Source: Pedobacter sp. FW305-3-2-15-E-R2A2 (GTDB lineage: Bacteria; Bacteroidota; Bacteroidia; Sphingobacteriales; Sphingobacteriaceae). Taken from it: DNA of 64,000 nt. How positions within the stretch are numbered: position 1 is the first letter of the stretch; each line of letters begins with the position of its first letter. Positions 44,908-53,064 of this stretch are shown in pieces. The stretch covers positions 62,001-126,000 of the forward strand of contig NZ_CP151803.1 of assembly GCF_038446955.1 (NCBI RefSeq). The letters are read 5' to 3'. The position numbers and the translations under genes were made by a program. The notes below the pieces were generated by a model, which saw nothing but the letters and a program-made list of their open reading frames with translations, had not been told where the DNA came from and did not search any database.

Positions 44908-45606
44908 TTATCCGACAAAGGCCAGGGTGGCGAAGCTGACGGTATCAACACCACATTTTAATAGCTCTAACCCACAAGCTTCCAGCGTGGCTCCGGTAGT
45001 GAGGACATCGTCTACCAGTAAGATGTGTTTACCTTGCAGCGCTTCTTCATCCCTGACTTCAAAAGCTTTTGACATATTTTCAAATCTGAGGGATCTTCCT
45101 TTTTTCGTCTGACTGTCGGTCGAAACCTTTCGCAGCAGGTGGGAGTTGCTCATCGGGAGCTGCATGACTTTGGCAATTCCCTGGGCAATGCCCGCACTTT
45201 GGTTATATCCGCGTTGCCGTTCTCTTTTTTTATGGAGGGGTACCGGAACCAGAAGATCAATATGTTGATAGTAGGGGGAGAGGAGGAGTCTTTCGCCAAG
45301 CAATTGCCCAAGTTTGACCCCAAGTTCCGGCCGGTTGCCGTATTTTAAATGATGAATGATTTGCTGGACATTGCCCTCTTTTCTGAAAAACAACATCGCC
45401 ATTGCGGCCTGACAAGGAATGCGACCCCAGAATTGACGGGCTACCCTATTCTCCTTATGCAAATGATGGTCTGTATAGGGGAGATGATACAGGCAGCTGC
45501 TGCAAAGCTGGGATTCACCGGCATAAAGCGAAGCCCCGCAACCACAACAGAGGTTTGGAAATAATAGACTTAGTAAGTCGTCAAAATGCTTTTGGAAAAG
45601 AAACAT
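44908..45606 (-). CDS. comF: ComF-family phosphoribosyltransferase-like protein
   Basis: A 232-residue protein of the ComF/GntX family, linked to DNA uptake in naturally transformable bacteria and otherwise of unclear role. A zinc-ribbon CCGCG...CSSC lies at about residues 20-40; a PRTase domain includes VPVPLHKKRERQRGYNQS and the PRPP loop HILLVDDVLTTGATL. Complete length. A 7-bp hairpin (45608-45629) abuts the start codon, and the rlmN stop lies 45 bases upstream, so read-through from rlmN is likely. Confidence 0.9.
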   Translation of the reverse strand: MFLFQKHFDDLLSLLFPNLCCGCGASLYAGESQLCSSCLYHLPYTDHHLHKENRVARQFWGRIPCQAAMAMLFFRKEGNVQQIIHHLKYGNRPELGVKLGQLLGERLLLSPYYQHIDLLVPVPLHKKRERQRGYNQSAGIAQGIAKVMQLPMSNSHLLRKVSTDSQTKKGRSLRFENMSKAFEVRDEEALQGKHILLVDDVLTTGATLEACGLELLKCGVDTVSFATLAFVG

Positions 45607-45607
45607 G

Positions 45608-45629
45608 GGCTAATCTATAAGAATTAGCC
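45608..45629 (-). promoter_or_regulatory. Hairpin directly before the comF-like start codon
   Basis: GGCTAAT and ATTAGCC form a 7-bp stem with an eight-base loop; the stem's end lies one base from the ATG at 45606. It could attenuate translation or weakly terminate rlmN transcripts. Confidence 0.4.
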
Positions 45630-45651
45630 ATTCCCTGGTTGAAAAACCTGG

Positions 45652-46704
45652 TTAGTTTTGTTCTTTCACCGCCAGCTGTCCACAGGCAGCATCGATGTCT
45701 TTGCCTCTGCTTCTTCTGATATTGGTATTTACACCCTGACTTTTCAGGTAATTTGAAAAGGCATCAATTTTATCGCCCTCTGCGTTGAGAAAATCTGCAA
45801 ACTGGATCGGGTTATATTCAATCAGGTTCACTTTACAAGGTACGTGTTTACAAAACTTAGCCAGTTCCATTGCATCTTCAATCTCATCATTGAAATGATT
45901 AAAGACGATATATTCGTAGGTAACCGGGTTTTTGGTTTTAGAGAAATAATATTTTAATGCTTCTTCCAATGCCTTTAATGAGTTTTGTTCATTAATCGGC
46001 ATGATCTCATTTCTCTTTTTGTCGTTGGCCGCATGAAGAGAAATCGCCAGGTTAAACTTGACACCATCATCACCCAGCTTTTTAATCATCTTTGCAATTC
46101 CGGCTGTAGAGACGGTAATGCGTTTGTACGACATGTTTAAACCATCTGGTGAAGTAATGCGGTCGATGGATTTTAATACATTGGCATAGTTCAGCAAGGG
46201 TTCGCCCATTCCCATATATACAATATTGGTTAAAGGGGCATTGTAGTTTTTCTTGGCTTGCTGATCAATCAGGACCACCTGATCATAGATCTCATCGGCA
46301 TTTAGGTTCCGTTTGCGGTCCATATAGCCTGTAGCGCAGAATTTACAAGTCAAGCTACATCCTACCTGAGAACTTACACAGGCAGTCATGCGCTCTTCCA
46401 TTGGGATTAAAACCCCCTCTACGATGTTTCCATCGTACAGCTTAAAGGTGTTCTTTATCGTATGGTCATTACTGAACTGAGAGTTGTTGACTTCGACTAC
46501 ATTGATCGCGTAATTTTCTGTAAGTTTCTTCCTAAGGTCTTTAGAAAGGTTGCTCATCTCCTCAAAAGTGCGTGCTGATTTCTCCCATAGCCATTGGTAA
46601 ACCTGTTTGGCGCGGTAAGAAGGTTCCTGCATCGCTATAAAGTGTTGCTGCAGTTGAGGAAGATCCAATGAACGGATGTCTGTTTTTTTTGTAGTCGTAA
46701 GCAT
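45652..46704 (-). CDS. rlmN: Dual-specificity RNA methyltransferase RlmN
   Basis: Radical-SAM enzyme that methylates C2 of A2503 in 23S rRNA (and A37 of some tRNAs). The protein has 350 residues from the ATG at 46704 (MLTTTKKTDIRS); an in-frame TTG three codons earlier overlaps the promoter's -7 box and is unlikely. Radical-SAM cluster motif CSLTCKFCATG, preceded by the ACVSSQVG segment; mechanistic Cys near the C-terminus in DAACGQLAV; GEPLLNY motif. Promoter TAACTTTG sits six bases before the ATG, so the mRNA may be leaderless. Downstream comF-like gene in the same direction. Confidence 0.96.
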   Translation of the reverse strand: MLTTTKKTDIRSLDLPQLQQHFIAMQEPSYRAKQVYQWLWEKSARTFEEMSNLSKDLRKKLTENYAINVVEVNNSQFSNDHTIKNTFKLYDGNIVEGVLIPMEERMTACVSSQVGCSLTCKFCATGYMDRKRNLNADEIYDQVVLIDQQAKKNYNAPLTNIVYMGMGEPLLNYANVLKSIDRITSPDGLNMSYKRITVSTAGIAKMIKKLGDDGVKFNLAISLHAANDKKRNEIMPINEQNSLKALEEALKYYFSKTKNPVTYEYIVFNHFNDEIEDAMELAKFCKHVPCKVNLIEYNPIQFADFLNAEGDKIDAFSNYLKSQGVNTNIRRSRGKDIDAACGQLAVKEQN

Positions 46705-46710
46705 TTGCTG

Positions 46711-46718
46711 CAAAGTTA
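46711..46718 (-). promoter_or_regulatory. -7 element of rlmN
   Basis: TAACTTTG, an exact TAnnTTTG match; its last base is six bases before the ATG. The upstream TTTTG falls inside the rluF terminator at a spacing of 22, slightly long. Confidence 0.5.
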
Positions 46719-46732
46719 CCTAAAAAAAGAAT

Positions 46733-46761
46733 AAGCCAGACAAAATTGATTTTGCTGGCTT
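46733..46761 (-). terminator. Terminator downstream of rluF
   Basis: AAGCCAG/CTGGCTT plus CAAAA/TTTTG with one bulged A, loop TTGA, then (minus strand) ATTCTTTTTTT. It overlaps the upstream part of the rlmN promoter region. Confidence 0.75.
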
Positions 46762-46804
46762 AATATTGTATCGATTACCCTCAAATTATGACGGTTAAAT
46801 TATG

Positions 46805-47836
46805 TTAACGTTTTGGTCCTCTGCTTTTTCCAGGAGCTCCTGACTTTCCTTTCGAAGGTCTTACCGGTCTTTTGCTTGGTCCGTTGGTCTTATTCCAGTC
46901 ATTGCCCGAAGCAGATGAAGCACCACGGTATGGGCTTCCTGATTTTTGCTCTGATCTTGGTTTTCCTGAAGATCTTGGGCCGGAAGTATTTTCTCCTGCG
47001 GCTCCGGCTCTTGGGCCTCTTGAAGGTCTGCCGGAAGCAGTTTTGCGGTGTGCGGGTTTCTCTTCTGCTTCTTCAACAGGTTTTTTACTCACTCTTTTTG
47101 GAGTAGCATCTGCCAAAGAGCTTGACTTCGCAACCAGGTTATAGATTCCGGTTTGTTCCTCCGGAGTCAGTTCTCTCCATTCGCCTACAGGAATTCCTTT
47201 AAGGCCAATGTTCATGATCCTTGTGCGTTCCAGTTTGGTCACTTCAAATCCGAAATATTCGCACATTCTTCTGATCTGACGGTTCAGGCCCTGAACAAGG
47301 ATGATTTTGAAAACAAAAGTACTTTCTTTGGTTACTTTACATTTCTTGGTCATCACACCCAATACAGGAACACCTTTAGCCATGCCGGCAATGAACTGCT
47401 CTGTTAGTGGTTTGTTCACGGTAACAACATATTCCTTTTCATGGTTATTTCCGGCACGAAGGATTTTATTTACCAGATCTCCGTTATTGGTCAGGAAAAT
47501 CAGTCCCTGAGAATCTTTATCCAGACGGCCGATAGGGAAAACGCGGTCACTATGGTTCACATGGTCTACCATATTGCTTTTAACCCCGGCTTCAGTAGTA
47601 CTGGTGATGCCGACAGGTTTGTTATAAGCGATTAAGATAGAATGATCTACTTCTTTAGGTTCAATCGTTTGACCGTTAACGGTTATGATATCACCAAAAA
47701 ATACTTTGTCGCCTACCTTGGCTTTGCGGCCATTGATAAATACATTTCCTTGTTCTATATATCTGTCTGCAGCTCTTCTGGAGCACAGACCGCTCTCACT
47801 AATGTATTTATTTAATCGGGTAGTAGAATCAGACAT
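46805..47836 (-). CDS. rluF: 23S rRNA pseudouridine synthase, RluF-like, with basic low-complexity tail
   Basis: Pseudouridine synthase of the RluB/E/F group, 343 residues. An S4 RNA-binding domain (about 6-65; [21 protein letters not shown]) precedes the catalytic domain (about 70-235), with the catalytic Asp in [16 protein letters not shown] and the [17 protein letters not shown] motif typical of RluF. The last 100 or so residues are a disordered, very basic tail rich in S, G, P, R and K, ending GKSRGPKR, common in Bacteroidota members and probably RNA-binding. A perfect 15-bp inverted repeat lies just before the start codon. Confidence 0.92.
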   Translation of the reverse strand: MSDSTTRLNKYISESGLCSRRAADRYIEQGNVFINGRKAKVGDKVFFGDIITVNGQTIEPKEVDHSILIAYNKPVGITSTTEAGVKSNMVDHVNHSDRVFPIGRLDKDSQGLIFLTNNGDLVNKILRAGNNHEKEYVVTVNKPLTEQFIAGMAKGVPVLGVMTKKCKVTKESTFVFKIILVQGLNRQIRRMCEYFGFEVTKLERTRIMNIGLKGIPVGEWRELTPEEQTGIYNLVAKSSSLADATPKRVSKKPVEEAEEKPAHRKTASGRPSRGPRAGAAGENTSGPRSSGKPRSEQKSGSPYRGASSASGNDWNKTNGPSKRPVRPSKGKSGAPGKSRGPKR

Positions 47837-47838
47837 AG

Positions 47839-47889
47839 ATATGGGTATAAATTATTTCAGTTTACAAAGAACCGAATTTATACCCATAT
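47839..47889. promoter_or_regulatory. Perfect 15-bp inverted repeat in the rluF leader
   Basis: ATATGGGTATAAATT (47839-47853) and its exact complement (47875-47889) are separated by 21 bases. The proximal arm ends two bases before the rluF ATG at 47836. It could be an operator or an RNA hairpin that hides the translation start. Confidence 0.6.
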
Positions 47890-47920
47890 ATGCTATCAAA
47901 ATATTTTAAAGCTGATGATT

Positions 47921-48418
47921 CTAGAAATTAACATCGTCAGCACTAGAGCCATAAGAGGCCGGGATAGGGATGTCCAGCAAGCGTAGAAACACGCCTAGTT
48001 GTGCCCTGTGGTGGATAATTTGTGAATAAGTATGGCGCACCAACTCTGCTTTCGAGAATTTGGTATAAATTTGCGCTCCGTTTCTTAAAGTCCATTCACC
48101 AGACAATAATTCTTCATTTGCTTTTAAAAGATGTGATTTTCCATCTTCCAGCGAAGCTTCAAAAAATGCCATTAGCTCTTCGTTCGTGTTGACTTCCTTT
48201 TTTTCGTAAGGTGTTGAAGCAAAATCCAGCTCTTCTGTGGTTACGGCCAGGGTAACCCAGGTTGGCAGTTCTGCGATGTGTGTAGCCAAAACTTTTACGG
48301 TCATACTTTTTGGGTGTGGCTGCCAGTCAAATTTGTCTGTAGGTACAATGGCTAACATCTTGCGTGTGGTTTGCGCTTCTTCTTCCAGTTCTTTCAGGAA
48401 CGTTTTAATCATATCCAT
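47921..48418 (-). CDS. DinB-family metalloenzyme-like protein
   Basis: A 165-residue four-helix-bundle protein of the DinB/YfiT superfamily, which often binds a metal with three His and acts as a thiol transferase, though most members are uncharacterised. Candidate ligands: His in ATHIAEL (about 47) and the pair in YSQIIHHRAQLGVFLRLL (about 134-140). The C-terminal helix motif HHRAQLGVFLRLLDIPIP is very typical. It lies between rluF and a DUF6266 gene and has its own upstream region; co-transcription with rluF is possible but a 15-bp inverted repeat intervenes. Confidence 0.88.
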   Translation of the reverse strand: MDMIKTFLKELEEEAQTTRKMLAIVPTDKFDWQPHPKSMTVKVLATHIAELPTWVTLAVTTEELDFASTPYEKKEVNTNEELMAFFEASLEDGKSHLLKANEELLSGEWTLRNGAQIYTKFSKAELVRHTYSQIIHHRAQLGVFLRLLDIPIPASYGSSADDVNF

Positions 48419-48815
48419 AATCTTGTGTTTTGTTTAAATGTGTAGCACAAAGAAAAGAGGGGGCACTGTCAACCCTATGGCAGTCTGTTTTTTTTAATGA
48501 CCACAAATTCTACCTTTCTGTTGTGTTGCTTCCTGAAGTTTGGGAACATAGCGGTATTCTTATAGCATAAGCGTCCGTACCAAGGTTTTACTTGCTACTT
48601 ATTTGCTTCTTTTTTGGAAGAAGGTTGCTAGGGCCCTGTAAGGCTTGTAGCCCTGTCAAGCACTATTGTTGTTACATGAAAAATAATTGTAATTTATAAG
48701 TAAATGAAGTCAGTGTCCGGCTAGTGTATTGACTTTAATAAAATTTATTGCGTATATTGGTACTATTGAGTATCGGTTTATTAACTTTTATGATTAAACA
48801 ATTAATCCATTAAAT
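48419..48815. other. 397-base region between DinB and DUF6266 genes
   Basis: Contains an OmpA-tail-like remnant on the minus strand (see the pseudogene entry). TATATTGG near 48755, with a TTG about 21 bases before it, is a possible weak promoter for the DUF6266 gene. The 48600-48700 part has a GC-richer stretch with no gene I can support. Confidence 0.45.
48478..48594 (-). pseudogene. Possible 3' remnant of an OmpA-family gene
   Basis: The minus strand reads, between a TAG and the next stop, a short open frame ending in RKQHNRKVEFVVIKK. HNR(K/R)VEFVV is the usual last strand of Bacteroidota OmpA-domain proteins (compare HQANRRTEFKV at the end of the PorE-like gene in this window). A Cys lies about 20 residues before, as in PorE. 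No longer in-frame homology is visible upstream because of stops. Short, so chance resemblance is possible. Confidence 0.35.
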
Positions 48816-49640
48816 ATGGCGAAAGCAGCAAACGGCCCATTAGGGGCCCTAAACGGAAAATTAAACAACCTGGTTTTTTACACGCTAAACGGACAACATA
48901 TTTGCCGTACCATTGGCGATCCGGGTAAACCAAGTATCCATCAGCTGGCCAACCGCCAGGCGATGTCAGTCACGATGCGTTTGGTGAAGTCAATTACAGA
49001 ATTTATCAGTGTCAGCTTTGATCTGGAAGCTCAGGGAACAGTTAAAAACGCGCATAATCTGGCCACTTCTTATCTAAAAAAGAAGGCCTTGAAAGGCGAA
49101 TATCCTAACATTTCCGTGGATTACAGTAAAGTAGAACTGAGTCACGGTACTTTGCCTGGTGCTACAGACTTGAAGATCGAAAAAAGGGAACAAGGAGTAC
49201 AGGTCAGTTGGAATACTGAGGGACGTTATGATGATATCGTGATGATTTTGCTTTGTCATCCTTTGCAAAAATCAGCGACTTCACGCATTAATGCCAGTCG
49301 TAGAGATGCAGGAACCTGCTTTATTGCATTGGAATATGAAGGATACCTGGACGAGCCAATAGAAGCCTATATCTGCTTCAGAGCTGCGGATGGGAAAGAG
49401 ATTTCAGACAGTGCTTATATCGGAAATTTAAACGGAGCAGCGGAAACTGAAGAAGAGATCGCGGAAAAGCAAAAATATGCCCAGGTAAAGCAACGGTTTG
49501 ATATTCTGGAAGTCGATTACTTGCAGCAATTGAAAGACAATTGGGGAAATCCCGTCGATAGTAAAGCTTTCCGGAACCTGGAAAAGGAGTATAAGGTGTT
49601 AAAGAATAAATTGGAACACCTCCCCGGAAAGCCTGGTTAG
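48816..49640 (+). CDS. DUF6266-family protein
   Basis: A 274-residue cytoplasmic protein without signal peptide. Its N-terminus, with G-x-L-G-x-x-x-G-K-L-x-N-x-V followed by a short strand, R-T-I and Q-L-A-N-R-Q, follows the pattern of the DUF6266 family seen only in Bacteroidota. The body is mixed beta; the last 60 residues are a charged helix (EEEIAEKQKYAQVKQRFD) likely to form a coiled coil. Function unknown. It converges on the WYL regulator with seven bases between stops. Confidence 0.75.
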   Translation: MAKAANGPLGALNGKLNNLVFYTLNGQHICRTIGDPGKPSIHQLANRQAMSVTMRLVKSITEFISVSFDLEAQGTVKNAHNLATSYLKKKALKGEYPNISVDYSKVELSHGTLPGATDLKIEKREQGVQVSWNTEGRYDDIVMILLCHPLQKSATSRINASRRDAGTCFIALEYEGYLDEPIEAYICFRAADGKEISDSAYIGNLNGAAETEEEIAEKQKYAQVKQRFDILEVDYLQQLKDNWGNPVDSKAFRNLEKEYKVLKNKLEHLPGKPG

Positions 49641-49647
49641 AGCAGTT

Positions 49648-50337
49648 TTAATAATTTACCGGAAGCATCTTCATGTATTCGCTTAAAGGCATGTGTTCTG
49701 TTTTCCTGAAAGGGAGATCGGTTTGGCGGACCTTTACAATTCTGGAGACCCGGAAGTCCCGGTATTCTTTGCGCAAATGACACCAAGCTATTAAATGCCA
49801 GTTAAAAGCATAGAAGATTAATCCTATGGCTTCGACTTCGCGTTTACTGGCCTCTTTGCTGTTGTTGCTATATTCTATTTCAATAATGCATTGTGCCGAT
49901 ATGGCATTTTGCAAGAGGGAAAGGTATTCAAATTCGTTATTTATGGACTGTGGTAATTGCAGTTTAATGTTGTTGTTCAGAAATTCCAGCTTTTCCTTTT
50001 GGGAATTTCTCAAGACGGCCTTTACTTTGTTTAAAGCATTGGTATAATGGTTTAGGATGGATTTATCCGCAAACCCGGCAACCAGTCTTTCCATGATCAG
50101 TAAAGCATTTGCTTCTTCTGAATTAAAGGAAACAGGAGGAAGAAAATACCCTTGTACAATGTAATATCCTTTGGGCTGTTCAAAACTGATCGGGATTCCC
50201 TGCTCTGCCAAAGCTTTGATGTCGCGGTAAACCGTTCGGACACTAATTTCAAAGCGGTCTGCGATTTGGTCTGCAGTGACGTATTTCTTTGTTTGAAGTA
50301 AAAGCAGGATACCAAAAAGTCGGTCAATACGGTTCAT
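49648..50337 (-). CDS. YafY-type HTH-WYL transcriptional regulator
   Basis: A 229-residue DeoR/YafY-like regulator. ATG 50337 (MNRIDRLFGILLLL) is chosen; the frame is open 12 codons upstream. An HTH_11 domain (about 5-58; VTADQIADRFEISVRTVYRDIKAL) is followed by a WYL domain (about 130-215) with the variant FNWHLIAWCHLRKEYRDFRV in place of canonical WYL. WYL domains sense nucleic acids or nucleotides in several regulators. A perfect dyad (50368-50382) sits 31 bases before the ATG and overlaps a TAACTTTA -7-like box, suggesting autorepression. Confidence 0.93.
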   Translation of the reverse strand: MNRIDRLFGILLLLQTKKYVTADQIADRFEISVRTVYRDIKALAEQGIPISFEQPKGYYIVQGYFLPPVSFNSEEANALLIMERLVAGFADKSILNHYTNALNKVKAVLRNSQKEKLEFLNNNIKLQLPQSINNEFEYLSLLQNAISAQCIIEIEYSNNSKEASKREVEAIGLIFYAFNWHLIAWCHLRKEYRDFRVSRIVKVRQTDLPFRKTEHMPLSEYMKMLPVNY

Positions 50338-50367
50338 GAGGTTTTGTGGATTAGGGCTGATAAAGTT

Positions 50368-50382
50368 AAGCATCTTATGCTT
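50368..50382. promoter_or_regulatory. Dyad operator candidate for the WYL regulator
   Basis: AAGCAT-CTT-ATGCTT, a perfect 15-base dyad. On the minus strand it runs into TTAACTTTATC, a near-consensus -7 box, so a bound dimer would block polymerase. Confidence 0.5.
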
Positions 50383-50560
50383 TTTAATACGCTAAATGTA
50401 AAAAGGAATTTAAAAGACTGTTTACTTTTTGAAGCGCCTGTTTGTGCTGAAATGAAATTTAAAGTTAGCTTATTTTATAGTATAGATATTTATTGTATAA
50501 TAGCTGTATTTGTGCCGTTGGAAATCAATTGGTCTAAATTAACGCTATGGCTAAGTCTGG

Positions 50561-50866
50561 TTTTATGATGAGCTCGTCAAAAAATTTACTGTGCCCGATG
50601 AGGCGGTTATGAATAAGATTTAGGATAGAGATCTTGCCGAATTGTATGGTGTTGAAACCAAGGTATTAAAGCAAGCCGTGAGACGTAATATTGCCCGTTT
50701 TCCGGAAGACTTTATGTTTTTTGAAATGACAAAAGAAGAGCTGGAAAATTGGAGGTCACAAATTGTGACCTCCAAAGAAGATCGTCAAGGATTGCGTTAT
50801 ATGCCGTTCTGTTTTACAGAACAGGGGAATAAATATTTGCCGTTTTCGTATTCTCTAAACTTTTAA
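50561..50866 (+). pseudogene. Decayed ORF6N (KilA-N-like) DNA-binding gene
   Basis: In one frame: VPDEAVMNKI, then a TAG (50621-50623), then DRDLAELYGVETKVLKQAVR and RNIARFPEDFMFFEMTKEEL, SQIVTSK, RYMPFCFTEQG. The second part is the ORF6N domain typical of phage and mobile-element anti-repressors. In intact members about ten residues (IRGxKVML) sit where the TAG now is, so a small deletion created the stop. The 3' end is also lost: after FTEQG the frame diverges and stops. No phage genes nearby; probably a relic. Confidence 0.75.
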
Positions 50867-50891
50867 GGAGAAATGTCTTTTCTTTGTGATT

Positions 50892-52082
50892 ATGGTTTCC
50901 TACATTTCTGCCTCCTACATATATCCTGTATCTGCCGCCCCTTTGAAAGACGGGGTGATAGCCATTGATTCCAACGGTTTAATTAAAGAAATTTTAACTG
51001 CGGCTGAAGCGGCGTCGAAAGGAATTACAGACATTACCTATTATAAGGGAGCATTGGTTCCTGGTTTTGTCAATACCCATTGCCACCTGGAGCTTTCTCA
51101 TCTGAAAGGTAAAATCGCTAAACATACCGGACTTCCCGGATTTGTAGAACAGGTGATCCGACAAAGGCAGGCAGACGAGGCAGAAGTCATCGCTGCTATG
51201 GAAGAAGCCGATCGGAAGATGTATGAAAATGGGATTGTGGCGGTAGGAGATATTTCCAATAAACTCATCTCAAAAGAAGTGAAGGAGATCAGCGGGATTC
51301 ATTACCATACCTTTATTGAGGCAATGGGTTTCAATCCAGTCAAAGCGGAAGAAATTATCAAAGCTGCAGCTGAATTGAAGCATGCGTTCAAACCTTTATC
51401 GGCTTCGATCGTTCCGCATGCTCCTTATTCTGTTTCTGATGAATTGTTTCAACAGATTCGTATAGAAGGGGAAAAGAACCATGACCTGATCAGCATCCAT
51501 AATCAGGAAACTCCCGATGAGAATGCTTTTTTTGAAGGTAAAACAGGAAGTTTTTTAAAGCTCTATCAGTTTCTCGGACTGAACATTGACTTTTTTGAGG
51601 CGACAGGAAAAACTTCTTTAATTTCTTACTTACCTAAACTTTCAACTACACAAAAAACACTGTTGGTCCACAATACTTTTACCAGTAAGGCTGACCTTGA
51701 TTTTGCTTCAGCTCATCACCCGTCCTTATACTGGTGCTTATGTCCGAATGCAAACTTATATATAGAAGATAAACTGCCGGAGTTAAAACGCTTGCAGGAT
51801 GCAAACGTTAAAATTACGCTCGGTACTGATAGTCTGGCGAGCAATGATCAGTTGAGCATCATTGAAGAAATGAAAACCTTACAGGATCATTTTAAAATCT
51901 CTTTTGAGGAGCTCCTGAAATGGGCTACATGGAATGGCGCGGCATTCTTAGGAATTGAAGATCAATTTGGTAGTTTAGCTGTTGGAAAAACACCTGGTAT
52001 TGTCCTGTTGGAAACTGTGGATAACTATGTGGATAACTATGTGGATATCCTGATAACTGGCAAAATTAAAAGAATAGCTTAG
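50892..52082 (+). CDS. Amidohydrolase-family metal-dependent deaminase
   Basis: A 396-residue cytosolic amidohydrolase of the TRZ/ATZ-like group, probably an aminohydrolase acting on a purine-like or related substrate. ATG 50892 is used; a GTG two codons earlier is possible. Metal and catalytic motifs: NTHCHLELSH (HxH, about 65), HAPYSVSD, SIHNQETPDENAFF, and TDSLASND with the metal Asp. Close to the aminodeoxyfutalosine deaminase-like subfamily, but I cannot assign the substrate. A 12-base tandem duplication near the 3' end gives VDNYVDNYVDI. Six bases to the next gene; an operon. Confidence 0.85.
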   Translation: MVSYISASYIYPVSAAPLKDGVIAIDSNGLIKEILTAAEAASKGITDITYYKGALVPGFVNTHCHLELSHLKGKIAKHTGLPGFVEQVIRQRQADEAEVIAAMEEADRKMYENGIVAVGDISNKLISKEVKEISGIHYHTFIEAMGFNPVKAEEIIKAAAELKHAFKPLSASIVPHAPYSVSDELFQQIRIEGEKNHDLISIHNQETPDENAFFEGKTGSFLKLYQFLGLNIDFFEATGKTSLISYLPKLSTTQKTLLVHNTFTSKADLDFASAHHPSLYWCLCPNANLYIEDKLPELKRLQDANVKITLGTDSLASNDQLSIIEEMKTLQDHFKISFEELLKWATWNGAAFLGIEDQFGSLAVGKTPGIVLLETVDNYVDNYVDILITGKIKRIA

Positions 52083-52087
52083 TAGAT

Positions 52088-53035
52088 ATGTCGAACAGAA
52101 TTACAACCTTATTTAAGATACAATATCCTGTTATTCAGGCTGGAATGATTTGGTGCAGTGGTTGGAGACTCGCTTCTGCGGTTTCTAATGCTGGTGGATT
52201 GGGAATTCTTGGCGCAGGATCCATGTATCCGGAAGTGTTGAGAACTCATATCCGTAAATGCAAAAAGGCCACTTCAAAACCCTTTGGAGTAAACGTCCCG
52301 TTGCTTTATCCCAATGTGGAAGAAATCATGAACATCATTGTGGAGGAAGGGGTAAAGATTGTCTTCAGTTCTGCGGGAAATCCTGCGAGCTGGACGGGCT
52401 TTTTGAAGGAAAAAGGAATTACAGTAGTGCATGTCATTGCCAACACGAAATTCGCTTTAAAAGCGGAGGCTTGTGGAGTTGATGCGATCGTTGCAGAAGG
52501 TTTTGAAGCCGGAGGGCACAATGGCAGGGAAGAAACGACGACCTTATGTTTAATTCCTATGGTGAAGGATCAGGTGAAAATTCCGGTGATTGCTGCCGGA
52601 GGAATCGGAAGTGGCCGGGCCATGCTTGCTGCCCTTGCTTTAGGCGCTGAGGGCGTACAGATCGGATCGGCATTTGCGGTAGCAGAGGAATCTTCTGCGC
52701 ATCCGGATTTTAAAAACCGGATCATTGGTGCTGCAGAAGGAGATACTAAATTGAGAATGAAAAAATTAGTGCCGGTCAGGCTGCTCAAAAATACTTTTGA
52801 CGAAACCATTGCTCAGGCAGAAGCCGAGGGTGCAGATGCAGAAACATTGAAACAGCTTTTAGGGCGTGCCCGCGCGAAATTAGGTATGTTTGAAGGAAAT
52901 TTAGAAGAAGGGGAGCTGGAAATCGGACAGGTATCCGCTATGTTAAAGGGAATTAAGCCCGCTGCAACCATTCTCAATGAGATTTTGCAGGAGTTTTCAA
53001 CAGAGAAACAGCGCATCAGTTCACTGGAATTTTAA
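52088..53035 (+). CDS. NPD-family flavin oxidoreductase (nitronate monooxygenase / FabK-like)
   Basis: A 315-residue FMN-binding TIM barrel. Hallmarks: YPVIQAGMIWCSGWRLASAV at the N-terminus, SNAGGLGILGAG, EGFEAGGHNG (catalytic His region), and PVIAAGGIGSGRAMLAALAL with GAEGVQIGSAF. The family covers nitronate monooxygenases and FabK enoyl-ACP reductases; sequence alone does not decide which. Located between an amidohydrolase and acylphosphatase in the same direction. Confidence 0.9.
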   Translation: MSNRITTLFKIQYPVIQAGMIWCSGWRLASAVSNAGGLGILGAGSMYPEVLRTHIRKCKKATSKPFGVNVPLLYPNVEEIMNIIVEEGVKIVFSSAGNPASWTGFLKEKGITVVHVIANTKFALKAEACGVDAIVAEGFEAGGHNGREETTTLCLIPMVKDQVKIPVIAAGGIGSGRAMLAALALGAEGVQIGSAFAVAEESSAHPDFKNRIIGAAEGDTKLRMKKLVPVRLLKNTFDETIAQAEAEGADAETLKQLLGRARAKLGMFEGNLEEGELEIGQVSAMLKGIKPAATILNEILQEFSTEKQRISSLEF

Positions 53036-53064
53036 GCCGATTAAAAATAATATTTGAATTATAA

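Noticed and set aside
46813..47909. Plus-strand open frames opposite rluF
   Set aside because: rluF is a certain gene in the other strand; the opposite frames are composition artefacts of its low-complexity tail and body.
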